Source: Armatimonadota bacterium (GTDB lineage Bacteria > Armatimonadota > UBA5829 > DTJY01). From it: 64,000 bases of DNA. This document shows, piece by piece, positions 28,017 through 37,338 of the stretch (positions within the stretch are counted from its first letter, which is position 1; every line of letters starts with the position of its first letter). The notes under the pieces were generated by a model, which saw only the letters and a program-made list of their open reading frames with translations, had not been told where the DNA came from and did no database searches. Both the position numbers and the translations under genes were made by a program. Location: NCBI GenBank assembly GCA_023511795.1, contig JAIMAU010000010.1:1-64000 (forward strand), read 5' to 3'.

Positions 28017-29183
28017 TCAATCTCCTTCTAATTTGGTAATTTTAGGAGGTCTGGGGTGCTGGATGGGTATGAAAAAGACATCGTCTTTTATGAGGCCGTC
28101 AGAACGCAGTATGTTTGAGCGTGCAATGCGTAAGCACGTGGGGATAAGGGTTGAAAAACTATACGGGACATACGAGAACTGTTTATCAGAAATTGCAGGG
28201 ATGCCGCTCTTGTATTCGTCAGGGATGGCGTTATAGCCAAGGATTGTGCACAGTATCCCAGCTGCGGTCGAGGGATTACAGTCAGAGTCTTGCCCGCAAC
28301 GCGTTGATATCTCGAGCGTCTTGGACAACGAGCCATTGCCGTAGAGTAATCCAATTACAACGTAGGCACCGTTTAGACTTGCGTCTATATTGAATCCATT
28401 TGGGTCCGAGGAGCAGTGACCGCTGGGTTTGGAAGCCCATTTTTCCTGAACTCTCTGCCAGGTTTTGCGCCAATCGTCTGGATATACCCAATGCCAAATG
28501 ATAACATCGCGAATAGTTTTGGCATAAGTGCTGTTCGGCGGAATTGCGCGAAGACCGAAGCGCACAACCTTTTCAACGTCGGTTTCAAAGAAAGCAGACG
28601 TGTACATCGCGGCGGTGAACATTCCTCCATAGAGACCATCTTCAGAATTCATTAAGCGGCCAAGTTTGTTGCACATTTCATTCGAAGAAAGCGGCATACC
28701 AGGGCTAATCAACCCAAAGAGGTCAGATTCGATTTGGAAATCAATGTCGGCATAGTGGGCATTGTACTTCGGGCTTCCGGAGTCGGGCGGCATGATTCCT
28801 TTGCGCACATTCTCTCTGCCTTCGTTGTTTGCATGCCATAGTTTGAACTTAGTGGCTGCAAAAGCCTTTCCAATTTGCTCATTTGAGATGTCGAGCCCAT
28901 ACTTTTCGATTGCCTCGAGGAAACTAAGTTCAACGTAGATATCATCCTGTCCAAGAGAGTTGGAGACGTTTTCCGGCGACCACTTTATCGGCTCGTCGAA
29001 AGTTCTGCCGCACGCTTTGAACTCCGTGGGAGCACCGTATGAGACGCCGATCATCTGACCAGCCCATCCACCCTTCATTTTGTCTAGATAAACGCTGACT
29101 GGCAAAGTCCTAAACTGTGCTCCGTGAGCTGTTTTGAGCATTCCAAAAATTAAAATTAATGAAAAATATTTGCTCTTTCTCAT
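28017..29183 (-). CDS. Exported ADP-ribosylglycohydrolase-fold protein
   Basis: A 388-residue protein with a signal peptide (SLILIFGMLKTAHGA) followed by the ARH fold: GGWAGQMIGVSYGAPTEF, then GQDDIYVEL (residues 78-86) where cytosolic family members usually have TDDT, and GQDSDCNPSTAAGIL (297-311) for the second metal-site motif GxDxDT. The metal-binding aspartates D80, D81, D299 and D301 are therefore kept, while the Thr residues are replaced. A signal peptide is unexpected for an enzyme that removes ADP-ribose from proteins, so another substrate, for example a glycan bond, is likely. GAGGAGG lies seven bases before the ATG. It sits among glycosidase-like genes in the same operon. Confidence 0.8.
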   Translation of the reverse strand: MRKSKYFSLILIFGMLKTAHGAQFRTLPVSVYLDKMKGGWAGQMIGVSYGAPTEFKACGRTFDEPIKWSPENVSNSLGQDDIYVELSFLEAIEKYGLDISNEQIGKAFAATKFKLWHANNEGRENVRKGIMPPDSGSPKYNAHYADIDFQIESDLFGLISPGMPLSSNEMCNKLGRLMNSEDGLYGGMFTAAMYTSAFFETDVEKVVRFGLRAIPPNSTYAKTIRDVIIWHWVYPDDWRKTWQRVQEKWASKPSGHCSSDPNGFNIDASLNGAYVVIGLLYGNGSLSKTLEISTRCGQDSDCNPSTAAGILCTILGYNAIPDEYKSGIPAISDKQFSYVPYSFSTLIPTCLRIARSNILRSDGLIKDDVFFIPIQHPRPPKITKLEGD

Positions 29184-29213
29184 TTGCTAGCCTCCTCGGT
29201 GAATGAAAAATTA

Positions 29214-31841
29214 TCAATTGCCGGGTAATGTTGGTAAAATTTCCACAACCGCCACTTCTTCAGGGTAAAGTGCAATCAGTATGTCACCTTTATCAACGAA
29301 GAGCGGCTGTTTTCCAGGCAATTTGAAAGCTGATTTTGGCTTGCCGAGTTTAGCGTCCAGTCTCAGCCTGGCAGTTACGCGTTTATCACCCCTGTTGCGC
29401 ACGGTAAAGTACAATGTGCCATCCTTGCCCGGTCCAAAGCGTTCAATTTCAACCCTTGAATCAGAGGTCCTAGCCATCGTTACCGGCTCCCAGCCGGCTC
29501 GCGCGATCTTTTGAATTACTGGTAAATACTTTTTAAATAGCTCACGGTCTCGTTCATAGTATTTTTGTTGCTCGAAATAAAGACGAGTTGCCGCATCTGG
29601 GCTGAAAAATCCTGGGAACATTCCCCAGAACATGCACCGCTGGAAGTATTTTTCGACCAGGCTATGGTCGAAAGCCTCATAATCTGTGTTCATGAGGTAG
29701 CAGAACGGTTTTTTATAGCAAAGCGTTCGCCTAAAGTCCATAACATCGTCGGGCAGAGGGTTGTATTTTCCATTTGAAAGCCAGTTGGTTTCGATACCCA
29801 TAACATCTAAGAGATGTGCCATGAAACCAAAGCTTGTCGGTATGCCGTTTGCCATCATGAGCTTCCCCATCTTGCGGATGTCGTCGGCCATTGTTTTTGC
29901 AAACTCATAGGTAGAAAGTATCTGAAGGATAGCAGGTTTCTTTGTTCGCCTGCAGAAGGATAGAGGACGAATGGCATATTTGAAATGCTCTCGGCGAGTG
30001 TTGACATATGGTGCCCCCATTTCCGCAGAGTCCAAATACTCCCCAGAAAGTTGGGGCTTTGTCTTGTCGCCATAAAGCTTCTCAGCTATTTCTTTGTTCC
30101 AAGATATACTAGCACGTGTGGCAGGCATATCACCCTTTGGAATCGCTGGGTTAGGGTTGAGTAAGAACATTGCCCCATCGCACCAGGGAGCGTCGAAGAA
30201 AAACAGCCGGGGTTTGCCATATTCGTCGAGGGTCAAACAAGTCTTCACCGCAGAAGCCCAATCCCGAAGTGCGACGTCATTGGTTTGCTTTAGATTTTCC
30301 TCTATCATTTTGAATGCCTGCTCTTGAGTTCGCGGCAGGCTTTTCTCCATAGGCATCCAATAGGACATTGGCTCTGTATATCGGAACGAATAAATGCCGT
30401 TTGCCGCATCCCACTCTATGTCATTATCGCCTTCGTGGAATGCAAAGCAAAAGTCCTCCCAACCTCGAACTTTTCGTACCTGCAGGAATGCCATCCAGTT
30501 GCCTTCGCGCTCAACTCTTTTCTCGAAGTATTCTGGGAAAATGCGGTAATATTTCTCAACTGCTTCCCTCATGCCTCCAGCGCTGGTGGTTTTGTAAATA
30601 AGGAACGAGAACTTTTGTTTTACAACACCCTGCTCGGGGCAGAAGCCGAGGTCGAAGGCAATGTAGTACCACCTAATTGCACCATTATATCCAATACGAT
30701 AAACACATGGTTCGTCCATGGGGATCGCAAGATTGATCGCATCATTACGTCCACTCATGCAGGAAAATGGATATTTTGACATAAGTCCCACTGCTCCGGC
30801 TTCTATGGGGACGCCGTCGCAGAAGGAATTGTCGTCTGATGTCTTCTCCGACGACCGTATACTATGCCACCAGTACCAGTCCTCTTTTGGCATTGGGATT
30901 GCAAAGCCAATCGTTAGCGCACGGTCACAGCCCGTCTCATCTTTGGCCTCGCAGTCAAAACGTATATGATTCTCGCTAGCGGTTGCGGTGGCATTAATCG
31001 AAAGCCTTAGCTTGCTACAGCTACCGGAAAGTATCCATTTCCGCTGGGATGTCCTCTGTATATTGAGCTTATCTAATCCTAGCACATCTGACCCGGCGGC
31101 TACGTCCCTCAGGTAGAACCCTCCGCCCGCAGGTAGAACGGTTTTACCAAGCCGTCCGCTTAGAATCGAGCCGTCTTGTGCGAGAATTAGATCAATCCCA
31201 TCGAGGGATGTGAGCCTGACTGCCTGCTTGCTTTTCTCTAAAATTGGCCTCGAAACAAACATTCCATCGAATAATGCTGTGTTTCCTTTTGCCCTGATTT
31301 CCTCAAGCCGGCAATCATCGAACCATGCTTTCCCAACACATCGGCGGAGCAGAAGATACACGTTTACTAGCTTAATTGGTTTTTCTGGATCAAAATATAC
31401 CTCGCCGCGCTGCCAGCCATGAGTTCCGCTATTGAAGTCGTAAAGTTGCCCCCAAATCCATGTACCATCAGCGTATTGGATGTCAAGGTAGAGCGCATAA
31501 TCACCTTTCCAAGCCGGGCCCACGCCTCCTGCTTTGCTCCATACGCTCGCTCGAATAGCTTTGGGAGACTTCTGATTCAGGACAACGGTTTGAAAAGCTC
31601 CTGCCTCGATTTCTGAAGATGAATTCTCACAGCGAATGCTCATCCTGCCAGCGCGTCGCACGGAAGAGTCGAAGGAGAATCCCTTGCCAAATGGTTTCCA
31701 ACCTGACTCTTTCTTCTCAAAGCTAGAATTCACGAGCAAGTTTTTACCGACGCCTGGTCCTACAATATGAAGCAACGTCCGACTTTCGGCAACAGTGGGA
31801 ATCATTGAAAGAAGACTCACAAGTGCAATAATAAACCTCAT
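29214..31841 (-). CDS. Exported multi-domain glycan-active-like protein with N-terminal carbohydrate-binding module
   Basis: An 875-residue exported protein (signal MRFIIALVSLLSMIPTVAES). Residues about 32-180 look like a CBM4/9-type jelly roll (NLLVNSSFEKKESGW, FQTVVLN, GWQRGEVYFD, KAWFDDCRLEEI). Residues 200-430 are a beta-sandwich, and 430-800 a probable TIM-barrel hydrolase-like region (LRDWASAVKTCLTLDEYG, GEYLDSAEMGAPYVN, GLMTNTDYEAFD-like LMNTDYEAFDH, GMFPGFFSPDAA). The C-terminal part is beta again. I could not name a GH family; residues such as the Glu and Asp in GEYLDSAE are candidates. Two ATGs are present; the second (31841) has GGAG at the usual distance. First gene of the minus-strand operon. 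Confidence 0.65.
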   Translation of the reverse strand: MRFIIALVSLLSMIPTVAESRTLLHIVGPGVGKNLLVNSSFEKKESGWKPFGKGFSFDSSVRRAGRMSIRCENSSSEIEAGAFQTVVLNQKSPKAIRASVWSKAGGVGPAWKGDYALYLDIQYADGTWIWGQLYDFNSGTHGWQRGEVYFDPEKPIKLVNVYLLLRRCVGKAWFDDCRLEEIRAKGNTALFDGMFVSRPILEKSKQAVRLTSLDGIDLILAQDGSILSGRLGKTVLPAGGGFYLRDVAAGSDVLGLDKLNIQRTSQRKWILSGSCSKLRLSINATATASENHIRFDCEAKDETGCDRALTIGFAIPMPKEDWYWWHSIRSSEKTSDDNSFCDGVPIEAGAVGLMSKYPFSCMSGRNDAINLAIPMDEPCVYRIGYNGAIRWYYIAFDLGFCPEQGVVKQKFSFLIYKTTSAGGMREAVEKYYRIFPEYFEKRVEREGNWMAFLQVRKVRGWEDFCFAFHEGDNDIEWDAANGIYSFRYTEPMSYWMPMEKSLPRTQEQAFKMIEENLKQTNDVALRDWASAVKTCLTLDEYGKPRLFFFDAPWCDGAMFLLNPNPAIPKGDMPATRASISWNKEIAEKLYGDKTKPQLSGEYLDSAEMGAPYVNTRREHFKYAIRPLSFCRRTKKPAILQILSTYEFAKTMADDIRKMGKLMMANGIPTSFGFMAHLLDVMGIETNWLSNGKYNPLPDDVMDFRRTLCYKKPFCYLMNTDYEAFDHSLVEKYFQRCMFWGMFPGFFSPDAATRLYFEQQKYYERDRELFKKYLPVIQKIARAGWEPVTMARTSDSRVEIERFGPGKDGTLYFTVRNRGDKRVTARLRLDAKLGKPKSAFKLPGKQPLFVDKGDILIALYPEEVAVVEILPTLPGN

Positions 31842-32028
31842 AGCCATAACTCCAAAATTAGGATTATCCGGAAGCTGGCTTTAAACCTCCTAGTGCTTAG
31901 CTTGCCTGTTTGACTTTCGATTAATCTGCTGAAACTGCATTTGCGGTAGAATTTTTGTAAAACAAGGCTTTTTTGCCACATTCTAGGTTTAAGGTGCCGC
32001 AAAATATGGAGCAACCATTGCAATCGTG

Positions 32029-32037
32029 GTATAATAG
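32029..32037 (+). promoter_or_regulatory. Extended -10 promoter for vanW
   Basis: TGGTATAAT (TGn plus a perfect TATAAT at 32032-32037) stands 72 bases before the vanW start. No good -35 lies 17 bases upstream, consistent with an extended -10 type promoter. The 267-base gap 31842-32108 holds this site and otherwise shows no gene. Confidence 0.5.
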
Positions 32038-32108
32038 CAAGGCAATTGTAAAAGGCGTTGCGTTTAGTAGTGCAAGTTGATGCAGATTTGTTGTTTAAGG
32101 AACAAGTG

Positions 32109-33200
32109 GTGAATCCTCGAGTCCATTTTGGCGTGAAGCTAGCCCTGAGCCTATTTCTCACGGCACTTGTTGTGTGGGATTTTGGTACGGTTGAACTAGC
32201 CGGCTCCCAACAGAAAACGAATCAGCCAACGCCGGCGCCATCTGTCAGCCTACCTGATATTGTGCTGACGCAATTTGGGGCTATTCCTGCTTCAAGTGTG
32301 CCTGATGATGCTCGCGAATCTAAGCTGTTGAGCAGGGCATTTGCCGCCCGCACATCCGAACTCATTGGCTCATGGGTTATCCCGCTCGACTCGAAAGGCG
32401 ACAATGTAGTTACAAATATCTCATTGGCTTCGGAAGCGGTAGATTTTACAATTCTGCGTCCGAATGAAATTTTCTCATTCAATGAAATAGTTGGACCACG
32501 CACGACGGAAAAGGGCTACAAACCGGCAGCACAGTATTCAAATGGTGAGATGGTTATTGGGATTGGCGGGGGGATATGTATTCTCTCTACAGCCCTCTAT
32601 AACGTGGCGCTTGAGACCGGACTTGAAATAGTAGAGCGCCATCCACACTCAGGTCCTGTGAAGTATGCGCCGCCAGGGAGGGACGCGGCTGTATCGTTTG
32701 GTTGGGCGGACCTGCGTTTTAAGAATGATACTGGGAATGTGCTCTTTATAAGATCAAAGGTCGAAGACTACCGTTTGGTAGTTGCATTCTATGGCACAAA
32801 GATCCCCGGCAGAACGGTAGAAATTCTTTCAGAGGACTACGAAGAATTGCCATTTAAGGTTATCGAACATGAAGACGAAAGCGTTCCCGAGGGTGAGGTT
32901 ATCGTAAAGAAAGAACCACGGCCCGGTTTCGCTGTTACTATTGTTCGGTTGATTCGACAAAATGGAAAGCTAATCAAGCGTGAGGTCATAAGTCGTGACA
33001 CTATCTTGCCTAAGGATAAGGTGGTTCTTGTTCACCCGAAGAAAGATACAAATACGGAACAGGAGTTTCCTGACCTCAATCTTCCACCCGTAATCATCCC
33101 GCTACCCGACCTGCCACCCAAACCAAATCAAACGCAACCTTTGCCAATTAGCCCAACAGATGCTGGCCAGCCGTCTGCTGCTCAAGACCCAACTTCGTGA
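32109..33200 (+). CDS. Exported VanW family protein with G5-like C-terminal domain
   Basis: A 363-residue protein. Start chosen at GTG 32109, with AAGGAA six bases upstream and a signal peptide directly after (VKLALSLFLTALVVWDFG); the frame also opens at TTG 32058. Residues about 100-240 match the VanW domain: FSFNEIVGPRTTEKGYKPA, GGGICILSTALYNVALETGLEIVERHPHS and AAVSFGWADLRFKN. Residues 240-320 look like a G5/YabE-like beta domain, and the tail is Pro-rich, suggesting a cell-envelope or peptidoglycan location. VanW's biochemical role is not settled; it is named from vancomycin-resistance clusters, but no other van gene is present here. Divergent from the glycan operon. Confidence 0.85.
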   Translation: MNPRVHFGVKLALSLFLTALVVWDFGTVELAGSQQKTNQPTPAPSVSLPDIVLTQFGAIPASSVPDDARESKLLSRAFAARTSELIGSWVIPLDSKGDNVVTNISLASEAVDFTILRPNEIFSFNEIVGPRTTEKGYKPAAQYSNGEMVIGIGGGICILSTALYNVALETGLEIVERHPHSGPVKYAPPGRDAAVSFGWADLRFKNDTGNVLFIRSKVEDYRLVVAFYGTKIPGRTVEILSEDYEELPFKVIEHEDESVPEGEVIVKKEPRPGFAVTIVRLIRQNGKLIKREVISRDTILPKDKVVLVHPKKDTNTEQEFPDLNLPPVIIPLPDLPPKPNQTQPLPISPTDAGQPSAAQDPTS

Positions 33201-33283
33201 AAGCAAGTGAATCATTCAGAGGATTCAAAGTTTTCGTTTTTGAATGAGTTTGCATAATTTTCACATACCAATATTTTACTCCA

Positions 33284-33305
33284 ATCGTCTCTTCAGCGAG
33301 ACGAT
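33284..33305. other. Perfect 8-bp hairpin between vanW and cinA
   Basis: ATCGTCTC, a loop TTCAGC, GAGACGAT. It ends eight bases before the -35 of the cinA promoter. A T-run does not follow, so intrinsic termination is weak; it may be a 3' stabiliser of vanW mRNA or an operator. Confidence 0.45.
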
Positions 33306-33313
33306 CTAGCAAG

Positions 33314-33342
33314 TTGAATTCCTTATACAAAATAGCTATAAT
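33314..33342 (+). promoter_or_regulatory. Sigma-70 promoter of the cinA-recA cluster
   Basis: TTGAAT (33314-33319), 17-base spacer, TATAAT (33337-33342), 26 bases before the GTG of cinA. I see no LexA-type palindrome overlapping it. Confidence 0.7.
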
Positions 33343-33368
33343 ACTTATCGAAATATCGGAGGACGTGT

Positions 33369-34613
33369 GTGCGCGCTGAGATAATCTCAGTCGGAACCGA
33401 ATTGCTTTTGGGGCAAATCATAGACACGAATGCCCCCTACCTTGGGAGAGTGCTCTCCACTCTGGGAATCGATGTCTACCATCGGACTACCGTTGGTGAT
33501 AATGCTTCACGGCTTGCGGATGTGCTAAAGACCGCCCTCTCACGAGCAGATCTCGTAATCACGGTCGGCGGTCTAGGGCCTACGATGGACGATCTCACAA
33601 AGGAAACCATCGCAGAGGTCCTTGGCGAAAAGCTCGTGTTGGATTTAGATTCTGAGAGGGCAATACGCGAATTTTTCGAGCGCAGAGGAATCAAGCTGGT
33701 TGCAAGCAATTTTAAACAAGCACTGAAGCCTGAATCCGGGACTGCCTTGCCGAACTCCGTTGGGACGGCGCCCGGTGTGCTTGTCGAGAAGGAAGGCAAA
33801 ATTGTGGTTGCTCTTCCAGGTCCCCCAGGTGAGCTCATTCCCATGGTTGAAAACTATGTGGTTCCATATTTGGAACGCAGGCTTTCAGGGGTCCGCTCAG
33901 TTATTGAATCTCGTGTGCTTAAAGTATGTGGGATTGGCGAGTCAGCAGCTGAGGAAAAGGTTAAAGACCTGCTTGACAGCGAGAACCCAACGATTGCACC
34001 TTACGCAAAAAGCGGCGAGGTTCATTTCAGAATCACAGCCAAAGCAAAGGATCATGAAACTGCAGTACGCATGATCTCTGGGCTCGAGGAAGAGGCTAGG
34101 AAGCGGCTAAGCGATTATGTTTATGGGGTAGATGACGAAACTCTTGAGTCGGTAACAGTGCACATGCTAATAAACCGAGGTTTAACACTTGCATTAGCGG
34201 AATCATGCACCGGCGGTCTTGTTTCAAACCGAGTAACCAATGTCCCAGGAAGCTCTGAAACGTTCCAAGGTTGTGTGGTAGCATATAGCAACCGGGTGAA
34301 GACGGAGCTACTGGGCGTATCCAATGAAATGATTGCCAAGTATGGTGCAGTGAGCTCCGAGGTGGCGCAAGCTATGGCTGAAGGTGCGGCCACTCGGATA
34401 GGCGCCGATGTTGCTTTAGGTCTCACGGGTATTGCAGGACCTAGCGGCGGAACTGCGGAAAAACCAGTGGGTCTCGTGTATATTGGGCTCAAAACTCCCG
34501 AAGGCACAGAAGTTACCAGGAACATATTCGGGGGCAGTCGTGAAGAGATCAAGCTAAGGGCGTCCACGGCGGCACTTAATCAGCTAAGGATGTACCTGCT
34601 GAAGACGCCTTAA
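33369..34613 (+). CDS. cinA: CinA: nicotinamide-nucleotide amidase/competence-damage protein
   Basis: A 414-residue cytoplasmic protein, GTG start with GGAGGA upstream. The N-terminal MoCF-like domain (residues about 1-170) has GTELLLGQIIDTNAPYL, TVGGLGPTMDDLTKE and ALPGPPGELIPM; in other CinA proteins this part is an ADP-ribose pyrophosphatase. The C-terminal PncC domain (about 255-410) carries AESCTGGLVSNRVTNVPGSS and GLTGIAGPSGGT, the nicotinamide mononucleotide deamidase site used in NAD recycling. Length is normal for the full two-domain form. It leads the set with thpR, recA and recX, a neighbourhood known in many bacteria. Confidence 0.95.
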   Translation: MRAEIISVGTELLLGQIIDTNAPYLGRVLSTLGIDVYHRTTVGDNASRLADVLKTALSRADLVITVGGLGPTMDDLTKETIAEVLGEKLVLDLDSERAIREFFERRGIKLVASNFKQALKPESGTALPNSVGTAPGVLVEKEGKIVVALPGPPGELIPMVENYVVPYLERRLSGVRSVIESRVLKVCGIGESAAEEKVKDLLDSENPTIAPYAKSGEVHFRITAKAKDHETAVRMISGLEEEARKRLSDYVYGVDDETLESVTVHMLINRGLTLALAESCTGGLVSNRVTNVPGSSETFQGCVVAYSNRVKTELLGVSNEMIAKYGAVSSEVAQAMAEGAATRIGADVALGLTGIAGPSGGTAEKPVGLVYIGLKTPEGTEVTRNIFGGSREEIKLRASTAALNQLRMYLLKTP

Positions 34614-34705
34614 GTTGGAAGCCATAGAGAGCAATAAAAGCATAGATAAAAACTCCAGGCAAAACATCAAGGTTAATATTGTGAATTTGTTATTTAGCAT
34701 TGAAG

Positions 34706-35275
34706 ATGGAAAAGATACGAACGTTCATAGCAGTCCTTCTGCCAGCGGAAGTTCGGTCTCGACTGGCGGAAGTCAAGAAACAGCTAATTGCGACTAAAGC
34801 TGACGTTAAATGGGTTTCCGAGGAAAACTTCCATATAACACTTAAGTTCCTCGGCAGTATAGACGCAGCAAAACTCGATGCCGTCACCGATGCGGTGCGA
34901 GAAGCCGTAGAATCTATGAATAGGTTTGAAATATTTTTAGAAGGTGCTGGTGCGTTTCCAAGGCCTAGTAGTCCGAGAGTTATCTGGGTTGGTGTCAAAA
35001 CTGGCAAAGACCAGCTAAAGGAAATCGCGAGGCGCGTCGACACAGCTTTGGAAAAGCTCGGATTTCCACGCGAAGATCGTCCATTCACTGGCCACGTCAC
35101 GCTGGGCCGGGCTAGAAGTTCCCAAGGCGTGGCCCCGCTTCGAGAAAGTATTGATAAGCTTAGAGACGAGTCCATTGGCACTGTAATGGTGGATTCGGTT
35201 GCAGTGATGAGGAGCGATCTTCACCCGACGGGCCCAATCTACACCGCTTTGAGAAAGGTTGAACTTGTAGCATAA
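34706..35275 (+). CDS. thpR: RNA 2',3'-cyclic phosphodiesterase (2'-5' ligase-like)
   Basis: A 189-residue 2H phosphoesterase. The two catalytic HxT motifs are HITLKFLG (His43, Thr45) and HVTLGRAR (His130, Thr132). Opening residues RTFIAVLLPAEVRSRL match the ThpR family. ATG 34706 is chosen because the family begins here; a TTG six bases earlier is possible and neither has a strong ribosome site. The family hydrolyses 2',3'-cyclic phosphate RNA ends and catalyses 2'-5' RNA ligation in vitro. It lies between cinA and recA, an arrangement often seen. Confidence 0.92.
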   Translation: MEKIRTFIAVLLPAEVRSRLAEVKKQLIATKADVKWVSEENFHITLKFLGSIDAAKLDAVTDAVREAVESMNRFEIFLEGAGAFPRPSSPRVIWVGVKTGKDQLKEIARRVDTALEKLGFPREDRPFTGHVTLGRARSSQGVAPLRESIDKLRDESIGTVMVDSVAVMRSDLHPTGPIYTALRKVELVA

Positions 35276-35387
35276 GAAGAACTGGCATCCTAACAGATAA
35301 GCCGTGGTATTGTGGAAGAGCAGAAATTCGTTGGGAAAAAGGATGGCTTAGTGATTAGATAGCGACTAAAAGATGAGAGGAGATCAA

Positions 35388-36425
35388 GTGTTGGATAAAG
35401 GTAACGGCAAAGAAAAAGAACAAGCGCTCGAACTGGCTTTGAGCCGAATCGAGAAGCAGTTTGGCAAAGGTGCAGTAATGCGGCTGGGGGAGGCGTCGCG
35501 GCTGAATGTCTCGACGATTTCTACTGGTGCTTTAGCGCTTGATATTGCTCTTGGCGTAGGCGGCATCCCCAGAGGGAGGATTACCGAGATATATGGCCAA
35601 GAGTCGTCAGGTAAGACAACCATCGGCTATCATATCATTGCTGAAGCCCAGAAGGCTGGCGGAATTGCCGCCTTTGTGGACGCTGAGCACGCGGTTGATG
35701 CCTCTTATGCGCGGAACCTTGGCGTAGATGTAGACTCGTTGTTGGTATCCCAGCCCGACACTGGCGAAGAGGCCCTCGAAATTATAGACGCGCTTGTCAG
35801 AAGTAATGCGGTTGATGTCGTGGTTCTGGATTCTGTTGCCGCGCTTGTGCCCAAGTCTGAAATTGAAGGCGAGATGGGCGATTCTCATGTAGGCCTTCAA
35901 GCGAGGCTAATGTCGCAAGCTCTTAGAAAGATTGGCGGTTCTGTCAGTAAGTCAAACACAGCCGCTGTTTTTATCAACCAAGTTCGCGAAAAAATAGGCG
36001 TAATGTTCGGTAATCCCGAGACAACTCCAGGTGGGCGCGCTCTAAAGTTCTGGGCATCGGTTCGTTTGGAAGTGCGAAGGGTTGAGACCCTCAAGGTAGG
36101 AAACGAAATGACTGGCACTAGGGTGAGGGTTAAAGTAGTGAAAAACAAAGTCGCTCCACCTTTCAGGCAGGCTGAGTTTGACATCATGTTTGGCAAAGGC
36201 ATCTCGAGGTCGGGAGGAGTTATTGACATCGGCACAGAACTAGGATTTATAAGCAAAACCGGCACTTGGTTCACATACGGCGATATAAGACTTGGCCAGG
36301 GGCGTGAGAACGCAAAACAATATCTGGAAGAGCACCCCGAACTGATAGATGAATTGGAAGCCAAAATACGCGAAGAGGCCGTCGGAAAGGTGTTTCTTGC
36401 TCCGGCGGCCGCTATTGAGGATTAG
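35388..36425 (+). CDS. recA: RecA recombinase
   Basis: A 345-residue RecA with Walker A GQESSGKT at residues 70-77, the VDAEHA segment, Walker B ([11 protein letters not shown]), the L2-like region [27 protein letters not shown] and the short C-terminal lid. It drives homologous recombination and LexA-type co-cleavage. GTG 35388 is favoured because AGAGGAG lies five bases upstream; ATG 35373 would add five residues. No intein. The upstream 112 bases show no recognisable SOS box. Confidence 0.98.
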   Translation: MLDKGNGKEKEQALELALSRIEKQFGKGAVMRLGEASRLNVSTISTGALALDIALGVGGIPRGRITEIYGQESSGKTTIGYHIIAEAQKAGGIAAFVDAEHAVDASYARNLGVDVDSLLVSQPDTGEEALEIIDALVRSNAVDVVVLDSVAALVPKSEIEGEMGDSHVGLQARLMSQALRKIGGSVSKSNTAAVFINQVREKIGVMFGNPETTPGGRALKFWASVRLEVRRVETLKVGNEMTGTRVRVKVVKNKVAPPFRQAEFDIMFGKGISRSGGVIDIGTELGFISKTGTWFTYGDIRLGQGRENAKQYLEEHPELIDELEAKIREEAVGKVFLAPAAAIED

Positions 36426-36506
36426 CGGGAATCCTTATAATTTGAGGCAATTGGACTTCAATTTAGCCCGCAAAACATTGCTTTTCTACGTGAACTAGGT
36501 AGAAGG

Positions 36507-37157
36507 TTGACCGCACATCAGCATAGAATAACAGCAATAGAGGCACAGGAGAAGCGGCAAAACCGTCGGTCTATTTTCGTTGATGGCAAATTTGTGCTAG
36601 CTGTGGACGCGAATGTAGTTGATGACCTTGGTCTTCAAATTGGCCAAGAGATAAGCGAGGAGCGGCTCAGAGAAATCGTCTACGCTGAGCAGTTAACGAA
36701 AGCCAAGAAAAAGGCGCTTAATCTACTTGGTTATAGGGCGCGCAGTCGGGCTGAGATTGCGCAAAGCCTTAGGCGAGGTGGGTTCGCCGAAGATATTATT
36801 GAGGATGTTCTAGCATACCTTGAGCGGCTTGAACTCGTAAATGATGAGCAGTTTTCCCAAGCGTGGGTGAAGAGCCGGTTGGTCGGCAAAGGTATGGGAA
36901 AACAGCGAATCAAATGGGAACTCAAGCAAAAAGGTGTGCCAAACAACGTGGCAGAGGATGCTCTGTCTGAAATTGATGAGGAGACAGAATACCAAACAGC
37001 GCTTGATTCCGCAAAGCGCCGCTGGGCCAAATATAAAGATGCGGAGGTTAATACCAAACGGCGCAAATTGGCATCATTCCTGCGAAGGCAGGGCTTCGGT
37101 TGGGAGGTTATATCGCAAGTATTGGGCGAACTTTCCACCGATAACGACGAGGAATAG
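36507..37157 (+). CDS. recX: RecX, regulator of RecA
   Basis: A 216-residue helical protein from a TTG start, with AGG seven bases upstream. The three-helix repeats are visible: KKALNLLGYRARSRAEIAQSL (about 72-92), NDEQFSQAWVKSRLVGKGMGKQRIKWELKQKGV (112-144) and KLASFLRRQGFGWEVISQVL (188-207). RecX inhibits or trims RecA filaments. It lies 81 bases behind recA, the usual place. Confidence 0.95.
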   Translation: MTAHQHRITAIEAQEKRQNRRSIFVDGKFVLAVDANVVDDLGLQIGQEISEERLREIVYAEQLTKAKKKALNLLGYRARSRAEIAQSLRRGGFAEDIIEDVLAYLERLELVNDEQFSQAWVKSRLVGKGMGKQRIKWELKQKGVPNNVAEDALSEIDEETEYQTALDSAKRRWAKYKDAEVNTKRRKLASFLRRQGFGWEVISQVLGELSTDNDEE

Positions 37158-37338
37158 GTCCATCGAATGTTGTGCGATGGCTAAGATTCAAACATGAAGA
37201 TGCTTTATGGAAAGGGTAAGGGGGAATTTATCTGCATCGCGGAGGCGAACTTTAGCGCCCCCGCGCTAGGTCAGCCGGATTCAAAGGTCCTGTTCGCTCA
37301 GCCTCAATCCGACTTTTCGGGGAGAGGAGGCCGACCTT
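37158..37338 (+). other. Leader region before rny with candidate RNA structure
   Basis: 181 bases without a gene. It holds a 6-bp stem CCATCG/CGATGG near 37159-37179, a GC-rich stretch around 37230-37266, and a CGGATT (37276-37281)/AATCCG (37306-37311) pairing followed by ACTTTT. These could form an mRNA leader with a terminator-like fold. No known riboswitch consensus was recognised. Confidence 0.3.

Noticed and set aside
34615-34797. 60-codon plus-strand frame between cinA and thpR
   Set aside because: TTG start without ribosome site, low-complexity Ser-rich end, overlaps thpR in another frame.
36436-36441. TATAAT between recA and recX
   Set aside because: The only -35 candidate is 15 bases away and poor; recX can be read from recA.
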